Assembly: GCF_000328475.2 (NCBI RefSeq)
Contig: NC_026492.1
Span: 62,001 to 126,000, forward strand
Length of the DNA stretch: 64,000 nt
Reading direction: 5' to 3'
Source: Mycosarcoma maydis
Taxonomy: Eukaryota > Basidiomycota > Ustilaginomycetes > Ustilaginales
The position numbers and the translations under genes were made by a program. Below the pieces are notes generated by a model. That model had not been told where the DNA came from. It saw only the letters and a program-made list of their open reading frames with translations, and did not search any database. This document shows, piece after piece, positions 40,719-54,061 of the stretch; the first letter of the stretch is position 1; every line of letters begins with the position of its first letter.

Positions 40719-41952
40719 ATGTCCAAGGTTACTGCTAGCGGTATCATCTCTGGAAACATCTCCACCCAGCGCATCAAGCTTAACAACGGCCAAGAGATCC
40801 CCCAGGTCGCCCTGGGTGTCTACAAGGCTCCCAACGATGGCTCCACCGAGAACGCCTGCAAGTGGGCTTTTGACGCTGGTTACCGTCACATTGACTCTGG
40901 TAAGTTTTCTTGTGCTTCGTTCTCAATCTTTGGGTTTCCATGCGATGGCGACGTCCTTTTGCGCCCCAACCCTGCGCGTGCGTCTCCTCGAGCTATGTAC
41001 GAGCTTACTGACTCTTTGTGCACACCTTGCGTTTCCTTTCCTTGCTTTTCTTTTTGCAGCTGCTCGTTACATGAACGAGGAGTCGGTCGGTCGCGCTCTT
41101 GCCGAATGGACCAAGGAGAACAACGTGCCCCGTTCCGAAATCTTTATCACCTCCAAGCTCTGGGACGCTGACCACGACAAGGCCGCTGCTGCCATCGAAG
41201 ACTCGCTCAAGAAGCTCAACGTCGATTACATGGATATGTATCTCATGCACTCGCCCGGTACCATGGGCGCCGAGAAGCGTCTCGAGGCATGGAAGGCGCT
41301 CGAGGAAGCCGTCGATGCCGGCAAGATCAAGACCATCGGTGTCTCGAACTTTGACGTCGAGGAGCTCGACCACCTCCTTGCCAACTGCCGCATCAAGCCC
41401 GCCGTCAACCAGATCGAGTCGCACCCCTTCTTCGCCCACGAAGAGCTTCGGGAGGCCTGCATCTCTCGTGGTATCCACATCCAGGCTTACTCGCCCATGG
41501 CTCAGGGTCAGGCTCTCGACCGCCCCGAGATCAAGACTATCGCATCCAAGCACGGCAAGACCCCTGCTCAGATCCTGCTCAAGTGGGGTCTCACTCATGG
41601 CAACATCATCCTCCCCAAGTCCTTGACCAAGCACCGTATCGAGTCCAACGCCCAGCTCTTCGACTTTGAGCTCGACAGCGACGACATGGACGTCCTTGAG
41701 TAAGTTTTCTGTTCCTCTCATCGGTAAAATTGTTTTCTCCTTTTCCCCTTGACACGTTTGCTGACCATCGCTTTGTCACTCTTCCATTGCTCTTCTGCCT
41801 CCAGCAACCTGGACGAGGGTATGAAGGTCGGAAAGTTGGGCCCAGCAGGCACATCGCAGCCTGCATCGCCCGGAGGAACCCGTCCTGGCTCCCGCCGCTC
41901 CTCCGGCTCGGGTGGTCTCTCTGGCAACAAGCTCCAGATGTCGTCGTCGTAA
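40719..41952 (+). CDS. Aldo/keto reductase, 3 exons
   Basis: The exons are 40719-40899, 41060-41699 and 41805-41952 (introns of 160 and 105 nt, both GTAAGT...CAG), giving 322 residues. The AKR catalytic tetrad is complete: D59 (RHIDSA), Y64 (ARYMNEE), K93 (TSKLW) and H124 (LMHSPG). Later motifs are GVSNFD, VNQIESHPF, AYSPMAQGQ, and IILPKSLTKHRIESN for NADPH binding. It is a cytosolic (alpha/beta)8-barrel oxidoreductase of the 2,5-diketogluconate/xylose reductase-like group; the substrate is unknown. The last exon encodes an unusual 48-residue Gly/Ser/Pro-rich tail beyond the normal AKR end. If intron 2 is kept, a stop follows at once and gives a 274-residue form. Splice junctions were set by frame and motif continuity. 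Confidence 0.93.
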
Positions 41953-42698
41953 TCAGCAACGCATGGATCGATCAGAAGAACAAGCTGGTGCGACCGTCGC
42001 GCACTAGACGTGGCGCTTTCGTATCCTATCCAATCCCTGATCCGTCTCATCGCATTTAGACGTTTGTCTCACACGTCTACAACCATGTTCTGTTCCGCTT
42101 GTACTCCTATCATTACTTTCGTTGCAAAACCAATCTAGTTACCCAGCATCGCAATGCTTGCTCGCTCTTCTTGTGTCAATAAAACCAGAGAGCTTCGGAT
42201 GAATCACGAATGTCAGTCTGTGTCTATCAACCGGGTCAGACGAGATTCACGATTGGAATCACGAATCTGATTCATGATTCGCACGTCGCACGTCCAAACT
42301 GGAGCTCTGTAGTCGGCGGAGCTTTAATACGGTTTGGTGGTTCCTCCACGTTCCCGCTTCCGTGTTGGTGCTTGGCGATTTCCTGCTCCACACTGACAAC
42401 TGACCGTGACGAGTCAGAGTGTGAGTCGTGAGTGACAGGTCTTGGCGTGAATTTCACAGATTGCGAATCCAAGCGACGTGATTGAGCGGCAGTGAGTCAA
42501 GTACAGTAAGTGAGTGAGCGAATTGAATTCGTGATTGCACTCACTTCGTGATTGTGAACGTGCATCTCGCCTACAATCGTGAATTCATTGTCTCGGTTTG
42601 TCCCATAACACCATCAACCACACCGCACGCCGCTCCCAAGCATCCCTTCTGCACGCGGCTCATCGTCCATCACTCTCGTTCAGCGTCCAAAGGCAGAC
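41953..42698. other. Intergenic region
   Basis: An AATAAA polyadenylation-type signal lies at 42178-42183, 226 bp after the reductase stop. Heptamer motif copies follow at 42204, 42245-42280, 42530-42590. The last copies end about 110 bp before the exchanger start. Confidence 0.6.
42178..42183 (+). terminator. Candidate polyadenylation signal
   Basis: The hexamer AATAAA in the 3' region of the aldo/keto reductase gene. It is a canonical signal, but fungi use it loosely. Confidence 0.35.
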
Positions 42699-45600
42699 AT
42701 GGCCGGCGGTAACCGCTATCGCAAGAATGTTTGGCTCGTGTTCGCCTTTCTGATCGTGGTACAGATCGTCTGCTTTCGAGGTAGCCAACGCCTGCGCATC
42801 GACCTGGCACCCCAGTCGAGAGCAACCCCGGCTCACCATGATTGGTACAAGCGACAAGAACCATCCCTCCTCGACCTGCTCAAGCATACGTCAACTTCGG
42901 CCACACCAGCACCCACAAAGACGCCCTCTTCGACCAACCACAAGCAGCATCACAGCACATCCATCATCAGCACCATCACACCACAACCAACCACCCCGTC
43001 CAAACATCCCCATGACAAACCGGGCGAACCCGCTTGCCAGCCGATTCCCTTCGAAGCCTCCCCGAGACACGTCTGCAGACACGTCATTCAACACTGCTCC
43101 GCCTCGGGTCACTTTGACTACCTGCGCTTCTACTATTGCGCTGGCGTCTCCAACGACGAGCTTGAACATGGCAAACCTTCCGTGCCTCCATCCAAGCAAA
43201 GATGGCAACCAGGTATCGCAGCATTGCGCTTCTTGCGTCTACTGCTCATTCTTATGTGGATGCTCTTCCTCTTCAGCTGGGTCGGCGTGGTTGCCAGTGA
43301 CTTTTTTTGCCCCAACCTCAGCACGATTGCATCCCGTCTTGGCCTCAACGAAAGCACCGCCGGTGTTACCTTTCTCGCCTTTGGCAACGGTTCTCCAGAT
43401 GTCTTTTCTACCTTTGGCGCCATGAAGACCGATTCGGGCTCGCTGGCAATTGGCGAGCTGCTCGGTGCTGCGTCCTTCATCGTTTCCGTCATTTCCGGTT
43501 CCATGATGCTCATCGCCCCGTTCAAGGTCAACGCTTGGCCCTTTTGTCGAGACGTTGGCTTCTTCACCGTAGCCGTCGCTCTTACGCTCACTTTCCTCTT
43601 TGATGGAAAGCTGAGACGCATTGAAACCATCGCTCTCATCTGCCTCTACCTTCTATACGCAACCACCGTCATCATTGGCTCGTGGTGGCAGGAGCGTCGA
43701 CGTAAGCAGAAACGCAGACTAGAAGTGGCACGCGAAGAGTACGACCGACACGCCGATGATCGTTCCATCCTCAGCCGTGGCAGTATCCAATTTGGACGAG
43801 ACGGAGCTCAGAACGAGGAGCACAGTCGACTACGCGCGCCCTCCAGCCTCTCCGCATCTCAACGTCTCGCCAGTCCCTCTGAATATGATCCCGATTTCGA
43901 TCCCTTCGAAGACTGGGCTAATCAGAGAGGCGATCAAAGCCGCGCTTCCACCCCCGACAACTCCTGCAACGGGAGCCGTGCTCCTTCCATCCACACACCA
44001 GGTTCGGCAAAGTCCCTCGCGAATCGCAAGGCCACACTCAATGTTCGTCCCAACCTGGTGCCGCGCCATTCGCTTCTTTCTGCCATCGAGTTCCGCGACG
44101 TCGTGCAAAGCCTCCGCCGTGACGCCATCGCAGATCGCTCACAGGAGATATTTCAAAGCTGGGACCCCGAGAGATTCCTACCGCATCACCATCATGGCAC
44201 TACCCAGATCAACGTCGCAAGAAGCGTCTCTGGAGACGCTCGTACTCCCAGCAGCCCCGTCCAGTATCGCCGCACGCGCCACAGCCGCGTTCTGAGCCTA
44301 GGACCTTCTGCTGCCACTGGTATCGGTCTTCCAAGGAGCACATCAACCAGCTCGGGAACTCGACGCAAGTCGATTGGCGCGCACGAAACAGCTGGCGTCA
44401 ACGCAGGTAGCGTCGACGATCCTTGGCGAGAGCACATCGCCGGTGATGCATGCGAACCCCTTATCTCGCCCGCGCTACCTATCGGCAATTCAGTTGAGAG
44501 AGACACTCCAAACGAGACGGCGCTGCGCAAGTCACTGCCGAGGCTCGAGATTCCGCAGTGGGATACCAAGGCGAGCCGTGGTCAGGAAACACGCCGTTCA
44601 CTGCAAGAACGTAAGGCTGTAGCGCAGAACGAAGCATCTAGCAGCACGCCTGTCAGCAAGGACCGCTTCGACAAGTTCGCGAGCCAGAGACGTATTAGAC
44701 CAGCGCGCACGCCCAGCGAGCTTCTTGCTTGGAAGATGCGAGTGATCTTCAATTCGCTCTTTCCCTCGTTACGTCATTTGCACGCAAAGTCACTGCTTGG
44801 TGCTGCTGTCAGTATTGCTACATCCCCGGCGATCCTGCTGCTCAATCTCACCCTCCCCGTGGTGGATGACGAAGCCGAACAAGCTGAGCGTGAAGCCGAC
44901 ATAGCCGAAGCCGACTGGATCGGCGCCGTGCGACTCGAAGGAGACGAGACACAGCTACGAGCCGAGGTCGACGATTCCTTGGATCCAGAGCCTGTTGCGG
45001 ACTTGCGAGCGTCGTCCTCAACAGACATGCACGGCTGGAGCGCGCAAGAGCGAGTGGAAGCCATGGAGGATGCTGAGCGCGATGCCAATGCGCTTCGAGA
45101 CCAGGAGATTGCTTCAGCACTGCGGCGTCTACCCTCGATGGCCGGATCTCCGCTTTCGTTGGGGAACAGCCCATCAGCTCGTGCGGGGCATGTGCGTCTA
45201 CCTTCGGCCGGCTCGGCTCTGCTAGCGTCAGATCAACAAACATCGCTGGATGCGGCCAGCTTCATGAGCCATGAGAGCTGCGAAGCGGAAGAGCAAGAGA
45301 TGAGGCGCTCAATTCGACGCTTTCTCATCCTCTGCCAGAGCGTATGTGCTCCCACCTTTGTAACGTGGGCCATCGTCTCTTCTTCAGGCGCTCCCTACCT
45401 TGGGCTTAAAGTGGCTGCTGCTGCTTTGGTGGGTGCGACCACCGCCCTGGCGTCTTTCTGGGCAATGCGACGAAAAGATGCGGGCCGAGCAAGGTATTCG
45501 GATCGTACGCTCTCGACCCTGGCCATGGTACGATGCTCAATGGGGTTCACTGTGTCGGTCATGTGGATCATGACCATCGTCGACGAAGTGGTCTCGATCC

Positions 45601-46052
45601 TGCAGACAGTAGGCATCATCGTAGGTCTCTCTGATGCGATCCTCGGCTTGACGGTATTTGCGGTGGGCAACTCGCTCGGCGACTTGGTGGCCAACATCAC
45701 GATCGCAAAGCTGGGCCACCCTGTGATGGCCATCAGCGCATGCTTTGCTGGTCCCATGCTCAACTTGCTGCTCGGCATTGGCATTTCTGGCACCTGGCTG
45801 CTGTCCGATGGCAACGCCCACTGGGACCACACCGGAGCGGCTGATATCTATCCGATCGATTTTAACCCGACGCTGCTTGTCTCAGGCCTGGGACTGCTGC
45901 TGATTTTGATTGGTACACTGATTGCGGTACCCATGAACAACTTTGAGCTCACACGTCCGATTGGCATCTCTCTTATCGCGGCCTACATGCTCATCATGAC
46001 GGTCAACCTTCTCACCGAGATTTTCTGGGTTCGAAGTCACACTGTATTCTAG
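42699..46052 (+). CDS. Cation/Ca2+ exchanger (NCLX/CCX type)
   Basis: A 1117-residue membrane protein. An N-terminal hydrophobic segment (WLVFAFLIVVQIVCF) is followed by a luminal Cys-containing stretch (CRHVIQHCSASGHFDYLRFYYC) that is characteristic of NCLX-like exchangers. The first transmembrane half holds the alpha-1 repeat FGNGSPDVFSTFGAM. The second half (about 870-1115) holds the alpha-2 repeat GNSLGDLVANITIAK. These acidic and Asn/Ser residues bind the transported ions. The roughly 500-residue loop between the halves is hydrophilic, Ser/Arg-rich and probably phosphorylated. Fungal relatives include yeast Ecm27. It probably exports Ca2+ from an organelle or the cytosol in exchange for Na+ or K+; the location is not evident from sequence. 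Intronless. Confidence 0.88.
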   Translation: MAGGNRYRKNVWLVFAFLIVVQIVCFRGSQRLRIDLAPQSRATPAHHDWYKRQEPSLLDLLKHTSTSATPAPTKTPSSTNHKQHHSTSIISTITPQPTTPSKHPHDKPGEPACQPIPFEASPRHVCRHVIQHCSASGHFDYLRFYYCAGVSNDELEHGKPSVPPSKQRWQPGIAALRFLRLLLILMWMLFLFSWVGVVASDFFCPNLSTIASRLGLNESTAGVTFLAFGNGSPDVFSTFGAMKTDSGSLAIGELLGAASFIVSVISGSMMLIAPFKVNAWPFCRDVGFFTVAVALTLTFLFDGKLRRIETIALICLYLLYATTVIIGSWWQERRRKQKRRLEVAREEYDRHADDRSILSRGSIQFGRDGAQNEEHSRLRAPSSLSASQRLASPSEYDPDFDPFEDWANQRGDQSRASTPDNSCNGSRAPSIHTPGSAKSLANRKATLNVRPNLVPRHSLLSAIEFRDVVQSLRRDAIADRSQEIFQSWDPERFLPHHHHGTTQINVARSVSGDARTPSSPVQYRRTRHSRVLSLGPSAATGIGLPRSTSTSSGTRRKSIGAHETAGVNAGSVDDPWREHIAGDACEPLISPALPIGNSVERDTPNETALRKSLPRLEIPQWDTKASRGQETRRSLQERKAVAQNEASSSTPVSKDRFDKFASQRRIRPARTPSELLAWKMRVIFNSLFPSLRHLHAKSLLGAAVSIATSPAILLLNLTLPVVDDEAEQAEREADIAEADWIGAVRLEGDETQLRAEVDDSLDPEPVADLRASSSTDMHGWSAQERVEAMEDAERDANALRDQEIASALRRLPSMAGSPLSLGNSPSARAGHVRLPSAGSALLASDQQTSLDAASFMSHESCEAEEQEMRRSIRRFLILCQSVCAPTFVTWAIVSSSGAPYLGLKVAAAALVGATTALASFWAMRRKDAGRARYSDRTLSTLAMVRCSMGFTVSVMWIMTIVDEVVSILQTVGIIVGLSDAILGLTVFAVGNSLGDLVANITIAKLGHPVMAISACFAGPMLNLLLGIGISGTWLLSDGNAHWDHTGAADIYPIDFNPTLLVSGLGLLLILIGTLIAVPMNNFELTRPIGISLIAAYMLIMTVNLLTEIFWVRSHTVF

Positions 46053-46813
46053 ACTCGCGCCTCGGATCAAAGCGCACAATTCACTGGACGTAAATGCCAT
46101 TTGTGATTCACGATTGCTTCGCGATCCGTCCCTTATGAAGCGGCACCTTTAGCGACGTGCGAAATGAGTGTTGGTCAGGTGCAAAGTACATTCACGATTC
46201 GTGATTCACGATTCTTGGTGGACGGTTTACTCGTGACTGGAAAGTGCAGGCTATCGTGCGAGTGACTTTGGTGTTGGAATGCTTAGGCAACATGTGGCTG
46301 GCGCGCGCTCTCTCCGCTTTGCCCAAATTATTCAAATCAGTGACAGGCAAAGATTTCAAAGAATCGTGAATCAAGGTTGGCCAGCCAGTTGAAATATTCT
46401 TAATATTCACATTCACGATTAGGATTCCCAAATTGTATTAACACCGCGACATGGGAGTGTTGATGATTAGAAATGATCGGAAGGTCCTTGGCTTCTGGAA
46501 GAGCACAAGGCAAGCAAAGTAGGTCTGCACACGGAACCACAGTCACGAGTTGAGTTAGCTGGCTGCCACCTTCGTCTCCACTTTGGAAATCATCGTCAGT
46601 CCACCGTAACTTTCTTGATCACCACGACTCTGTACCATCCTTGCTGCGGTGTTTTGGATCCGACACAAGTCCATCGCCTCCACCGAAGTGCAGTCATAAT
46701 TTAGGTCGTTGTTGTCGCCTGGAAGACTCGTCAATAGGGATCCTCACACCGGTGCATCATACCAATATCCGCCACCCTATCTTCACAGCTACTCTGAACT
46801 TTGACCATCGAGC
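46053..46813. other. Intergenic region
   Basis: A 761-bp spacer upstream of the complex I gene. It has heptamer motifs at 46100-46115, 46190-46217 (phased) and 46362-46425. No gene is seen. Confidence 0.6.
46190..46217. repeat. Phased heptamer array
   Basis: ATTCACG, ATTCGTG, ATTCACG and ATTCTTG follow each other in 7-bp register. The alternating AC/GT units form an imperfect palindrome. Confidence 0.85.
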
Positions 46814-48381
46814 ATGACCATGACACCTTCGCTCTTCCGCGCTGTGCGACCGGCCGCCCACTTCTACCGCTCTAGCGCTACATCTTCGTCCAGCAGGCTT
46901 CTCTCCACCACCGCTCGTCGTTCGCTCGCTACCGAGGCTCAGGACACTACTCCCTCGGCCAAGGCTGCACCTACTTCGCCCGCCACTTCGGCTTTCACTG
47001 TCGAGGAGCTCCACGACAAGAGTGCACATGAGATTCTTCGCGAGGGTGGCAGCCGAAAGGACCGCTCGCTCCGACATTTTACCGTCAACTTTGGACCTCA
47101 GCATCCTGCCGCGCACGGAGTGTTGCGTTTGATTCTCGAGCTCAATGGAGAGGAAATCCTTCGAACTGACGTGAGTTTCGGCCCGGACGCCCAACGACAA
47201 TCGGCATGCTCGTCTACAGGCAGACATGATGCGCTCTGTAGCTCGCGATTTGCAAAGCCAACATTGCTGACTCTATCCAATCTTGTTTGTTCTGGCCATC
47301 TGGTGTTTGCATCTTGCAGCCTCACGTCGGTCTCTTGCACCGAGGTACCGAAAAGCTGATCGAGTACAAGACCTACACGCAAGCTTTGCCTTACTTTGAC
47401 CGCCTCGACTATGTGTCCATGATGACCAACGAGCTCTGCTATTCTCGAGCTGTCGAGAAGTTGCTTAACATCGAGGTTCCCGAGAGGGCCAAGTGGATCC
47501 GTACCATGTTTGGAGAGATCACGCGTATCCTGAACCACTGTATGGCTGTTCTCTCGCACGTCATGGACGTCGGTGGTCTGACTCCCTTCTTGTGGGCCTT
47601 TGAAGAGCGCGAGAAGCTTATGGAGTTCTACGAGCGCGTTTCGGGTGCGCGTCTGCACGCAGCTTACGTTCGTCCCGGTGGTGTCGCGTACGACTTGCCA
47701 CCTGGATTGTTGGATGACATTCACAAGTGGGCCACACAGTTCGGTTCGCGAGTTGACGAGATCGAGGAGGTCGTGACGGGCAACCGTATCTGGAAGGGCC
47801 GAACTATCGGCATCGGCAAGGTGACGGCACAGGAGGCGCTCGACTATGGTTTCTCCGGTGTCATGCTCCGAGGTTCCGGTATCCCCTGGGACATCCGAAA
47901 GGTGGCACCTTACGACGCTTACGACCAGGTTGAGTTTGACGTTCCGGTCGGCAAGAACGGAGACTGCTACGACCGATACCTGTGCCGTGTCGAAGAGTTC
48001 CGTCAGTCGCTGCGCATCATTGAGCAGTGTCTCAACAAGATGCCCGCCGGTCAGATCAAGGTGGACGACCACAAGCTCGTACCACCGCCGCGCGCCACCA
48101 TGAAGGAGAGCATGGAGTCACTCATTCACCACTTCAAGCTCTTCTCGGAAGGCTACGCCGTGCCGCCCGGCGAGACGTACTCGGCCATCGAGGCTCCCAA
48201 GGGTGAGATGGGTGTCTACTTGGTCTCTGACGGCACCAACCGCCCATACCGATGCAAGATCCGTGCGCCCGGTTTCGCCCACTTGGCAGGCGCCGACTTT
48301 ATGGCGCGTCACCATTACATTCCTGACATGGTTGCTATCATTGGTACGCTCGACCTTGTGTTCGGTGAGGTCGACCGTTAA
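46814..48381 (+). CDS. ndufs2: Complex I 49-kDa subunit, 2 exons
   Basis: The exons are 46814-47170 and 47320-48381, with an intron of 149 nt (GTGAGT...TTGCAG, phase 0), giving 472 residues. Residues 1 to about 40 are an Arg/Ser-rich mitochondrial presequence ([29 protein letters not shown]). The mature part is the NuoD/NDUFS2 family: [77 protein letters not shown], and the family end [36 protein letters not shown]. It forms part of the quinone-binding site in the matrix arm of NADH:ubiquinone oxidoreductase. A second ATG two codons in could also serve as start. The junction restores the invariant ...[12 protein letters not shown]. Confidence 0.96.
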
Positions 48382-49155
48382 GCGGTCACTCTGCACGGAT
48401 GTGTTTGTTTCGGTAGATAGGCAATTTCAGAACAAAACTTTGTATGCCTTGTGTGCAGACGAACAAACCAACCGCACACGGCAGTGAATGAGAGCCCTTT
48501 GTCGGGTACTTTAGTCACCAATCTGCGAGGTAGGCCGTGTGAGTCTGGGTCTGAAAATACGGAAGCCCGGCAAGAGCGAAGACGCAGCTCTCCACAACAC
48601 TCGTGACTACACCCAACAAGTCTTACCTCCTCGCAGCGGTGGTACGAGCACAAGTGCAAGGTTCAGCACGCACGCATCATCAGCTCTCACTGCAGCGCAA
48701 GGCGACAGTCACGAGCGTGCTCGAAATGGTGTTGTTCTGCTGTGCAAAAGCGACGCTCATCTCGAATCAAATCGTCACTTGTCCACCGCACGCCGAAACA
48801 CAAAACACAAACTACAAAATTCCAATCACGAGTGAATCACGAATCACGAAAATCACGAATCACGGATCGTGAATTGACGATTGTGGTGTATGATTTCACG
48901 ATTTACGATTCAGCACTCAGTGACTGAACGCGCACCAAGTCGTGAGTCCGTGAGTAGAGAGGCTCGAGCTTCTCAAGTTAACAAAGATTCGTGATTCATG
49001 ATTCTCACAAGCCGTGACGGTGAACGCACGACCAACGCACAAGCAAACAAGTTGCTCCATCGTGAGCTACACCATCCAGCACACTTGTCCCAGCAGGCAG
49101 TCATCGAGACTGTGCCCGGGCAAGCTCCTCGCTCCAACATTCTGCATCGTGGAGG
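48382..49155. other. Intergenic region
   Basis: A 774-bp spacer upstream of the kinase gene. A dense heptamer cluster lies at 48826-48915 and a copy at 48987-49002, ending about 150 bp before the start codon. Confidence 0.6.
48826..48915. repeat. Heptamer motif cluster
   Basis: AATCACG units with short interruptions (AGTG, AAA) run through 48826-48870. They then switch orientation to AATCGTG/ATTCACG-type words up to 48915. The copies are in mixed orientation. Confidence 0.8.
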
Positions 49156-51819
49156 ATGCCGTCAGATAGATGGCAGCACCGACGCAACGCAGAAGGTGAG
49201 CGCGAATCGGCTTCCACGTCTCGCACCACCAACGACGACAACAGGTTCAGCGAATCGTCAAGGTCTGCACATCGCTCAAGGTACTCTCCAACATCCGATC
49301 GATATGACAACAGTCAGCTCGACTTTCCCAACAAGCAGCGTCGGATCGACCACAGCGACACACGCCGTTTCGGCGCATCTGCCCGTGTTTACAACAATGA
49401 TCGCCCAGGCCCGTCATCGCCTCACCGCACAGAAAGCATTCGCGACACCACCAAGCCGCCAGCTCTGACTATTCGAGGCGTCGCATCCACTCAAGTCACG
49501 TCTTCTTCAAAGATGTCCAGGGGAGACGACGATAGACCTCGACGAGTCCGTAGCCGTAGCCTCGCACGTAGTCCAGATCTTTTCGACCGCCTCGCCCATC
49601 CCGCTCGCCCCCAGGACGACACCAACGGCTCAAGCCGCTACCATACCGACAGCTCCCGACGTTCTCGACTTGACAATGAGCGAGCGGGTACATCGGATTC
49701 GTCCAGGCGTGGCCCTACCAAGCTAGCCCCACGCGGTCGATATGATGAAAGTGGCCGACGCATTGATGACGCCAGCGACACAAGAGACCGCAACCAAGCC
49801 AGCGGCGTACCTACTTCACCACACAGACATGATGCAGGCGCACGACGAGAACGTGAGCGTTCTAGCTCACCTACCGATACCGACCGTCCACACTATCGCG
49901 CAGCTGATGTCGACCAAGATTCGCGCCTCCGCGACAATCGATCGTCACGCAACGACCGCAGTCGTATCTCACGCCGCTCTCCCAGCCCCACATCTGCTGA
50001 AGCATACAGAAGTCGGTGGAACAGCTCTTCTGACAGATACGACCGAGGTGACCGCCGCAGATCTCCGCCGCCACAGTCTGACGACAGGTATGCGCCAGAA
50101 GACAGCAACCGACGCGAGCGCAGATGGGGTCTGCGAGCGCAAGTAGGGGATCGAGATGACGATGCTGCAACCAGTCGCAGACGTAGGACACCTTCGCCGT
50201 CGGCGAGATCCGATGTTTCCAACCGCTCACGTCGGCGCGACCGTGACGTGGAGCCTCTGCAGTTGCCTGCTCGCGATCGAGACGAGGAACAGCCATCCGA
50301 ACGTGGTCCACGCTATCGACCCGCTCGATGGAGAATGGACAACTACGACTCGACAGACGACAGCCCTCGTGTTCGCGAACGAGATACCAGCAATGGTGGA
50401 CAGCGTCAACGATCCCCTGATGCTCATCGAGCGCGAATACTGCCTCGATCTGGTCGTCTCGACCAAGGCACTGCAGAGCGCGGTCACATCCTAACTCGCA
50501 AGTCGGGAGTCGGTGCAACTTTTGATGGCAAACAACCACCCACGGGCCCACGACAAGATTTTGAGCCGAGCCAGCGCAGCGTGCGAGGAGGAGGATGGCA
50601 GACCGTTCGTCCGGGTTCTCGACGAAAATGGGACGCACCAGCAAGAGACGGCGAACCAGCTGCTGGCACACGCAATGGTCATGAGAGCGGTGCAGTTGAT
50701 GCAGAAGTCGACTCAACCAAATCGACGCGCGCGGCATTGTCGGTAGCAACGATCGAACCACTCCGCGCCGAACCGGGCGAAGCATACGAAAGCATCCACC
50801 AGGTCGGTGAAGGCACGTATGGTCAAGTGTTTAAAGCGCGTGCCGAGCGAACCGGCGCGCTGGTCGCTCTGAAAAAGATCCGCATGGACAGCGAAAAGGA
50901 CGGCTTCCCCGTGACCGCAATGCGAGAGATCAGACTACTCCAAGCTTTGTGTCACGATAATGTGGTGCGCTTGCACGAGATAATGCTTTCGCGCACATCC
51001 GTTTACATGGTGTTCGAGTACATGGAGCACGATCTCAACGGTATCCTCGCGCATCCGCAGGTGTCGTTCAGCCAAGCGCATCTCAAATCTCTTGCGCATC
51101 AACTGTTTTCCGGACTCGACTACTTGCACCGTAAAGCGGTATTGCATCGCGATCTGAAAGGATCCAACATCCTACTCAACAATCAAGGTCGATTGAAGCT
51201 CGCCGATTTTGGTCTCGCACGGTTCTATGCGAAACGTCGCGCGGGAGATTACACGAATCGAGTGGTAACGTTGTGGTATCGACCTCCCGAGCTGTTGTTC
51301 GGAGCCACCCAGTACGGCTCCGAGGTGGACATGTGGGGAGCAGGATGCATTTTTGTCGAGCTGTTCGTCAAGAAGCCCGTGTTCCAGAGCGAGACCGAGT
51401 TGGGACAGGTGCATGCGATCACCGACATTCTCGGCCCTGTGACCAAGAAGAACTGGCCAGAAGTGGACACGTTGGCATGGTACGAGATGGTGAAACCTGC
51501 GACCGAGAAAGAGGAGGATCAAGAGAGGGATTACGTGAAGCGCGCGTTCGCAAGGTATCTTCCCGCATCAGCGCTCGAGGTAGCGAGTGGACTGCTGACG
51601 TACAACCCTCGGAAGAGGTGGTCAGCCAAGCAGGCAATGTCGGCAGTATACTTTGAGGAGGAGCCACAGGCGGAGTTGCCTGCAGGATTGCTGTCGAGCC
51701 TGCAAGGCGAATGGCACGAGTACGAGTCAAGAAGGGCCAAAAAGAAGTCTTCAGCATCCCGAGGCACAGACAACGCGGCTGTGCTAATCACGGCTGGCTC
51801 GACAGTACAAAACCAGTAG
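49156..51819 (+). CDS. ctk1: CTK1/CDK12-type CTD kinase with RS-rich N-terminus
   Basis: An 887-residue intronless protein. Residues 1 to about 540 are rich in Arg, Ser and Asp with many RS/SR and SP dipeptides, as in metazoan CDK12/13 and splicing-factor tails. The kinase domain spans about 544-845: glycine loop GEGTYGQV (near 550), VALK lysine K573, PVTAMRE cyclin helix (PITAIRE-like), HRDLKGSN with D666, DFG aspartate D684, and activating T700 in GDYTNRVVTLWYRPPE. The combination of PITAIRE-like helix and HRDLKGSN is that of CDK9/CDK12/Ctk1, which phosphorylate Ser2 of the RNA polymerase II tail during elongation. A Bur1/CDK9 identity is less likely given the long RS region. Confidence 0.88.
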   Translation: MPSDRWQHRRNAEGERESASTSRTTNDDNRFSESSRSAHRSRYSPTSDRYDNSQLDFPNKQRRIDHSDTRRFGASARVYNNDRPGPSSPHRTESIRDTTKPPALTIRGVASTQVTSSSKMSRGDDDRPRRVRSRSLARSPDLFDRLAHPARPQDDTNGSSRYHTDSSRRSRLDNERAGTSDSSRRGPTKLAPRGRYDESGRRIDDASDTRDRNQASGVPTSPHRHDAGARRERERSSSPTDTDRPHYRAADVDQDSRLRDNRSSRNDRSRISRRSPSPTSAEAYRSRWNSSSDRYDRGDRRRSPPPQSDDRYAPEDSNRRERRWGLRAQVGDRDDDAATSRRRRTPSPSARSDVSNRSRRRDRDVEPLQLPARDRDEEQPSERGPRYRPARWRMDNYDSTDDSPRVRERDTSNGGQRQRSPDAHRARILPRSGRLDQGTAERGHILTRKSGVGATFDGKQPPTGPRQDFEPSQRSVRGGGWQTVRPGSRRKWDAPARDGEPAAGTRNGHESGAVDAEVDSTKSTRAALSVATIEPLRAEPGEAYESIHQVGEGTYGQVFKARAERTGALVALKKIRMDSEKDGFPVTAMREIRLLQALCHDNVVRLHEIMLSRTSVYMVFEYMEHDLNGILAHPQVSFSQAHLKSLAHQLFSGLDYLHRKAVLHRDLKGSNILLNNQGRLKLADFGLARFYAKRRAGDYTNRVVTLWYRPPELLFGATQYGSEVDMWGAGCIFVELFVKKPVFQSETELGQVHAITDILGPVTKKNWPEVDTLAWYEMVKPATEKEEDQERDYVKRAFARYLPASALEVASGLLTYNPRKRWSAKQAMSAVYFEEEPQAELPAGLLSSLQGEWHEYESRRAKKKSSASRGTDNAAVLITAGSTVQNQ

Positions 51820-54061
<2,242 letters not shown>

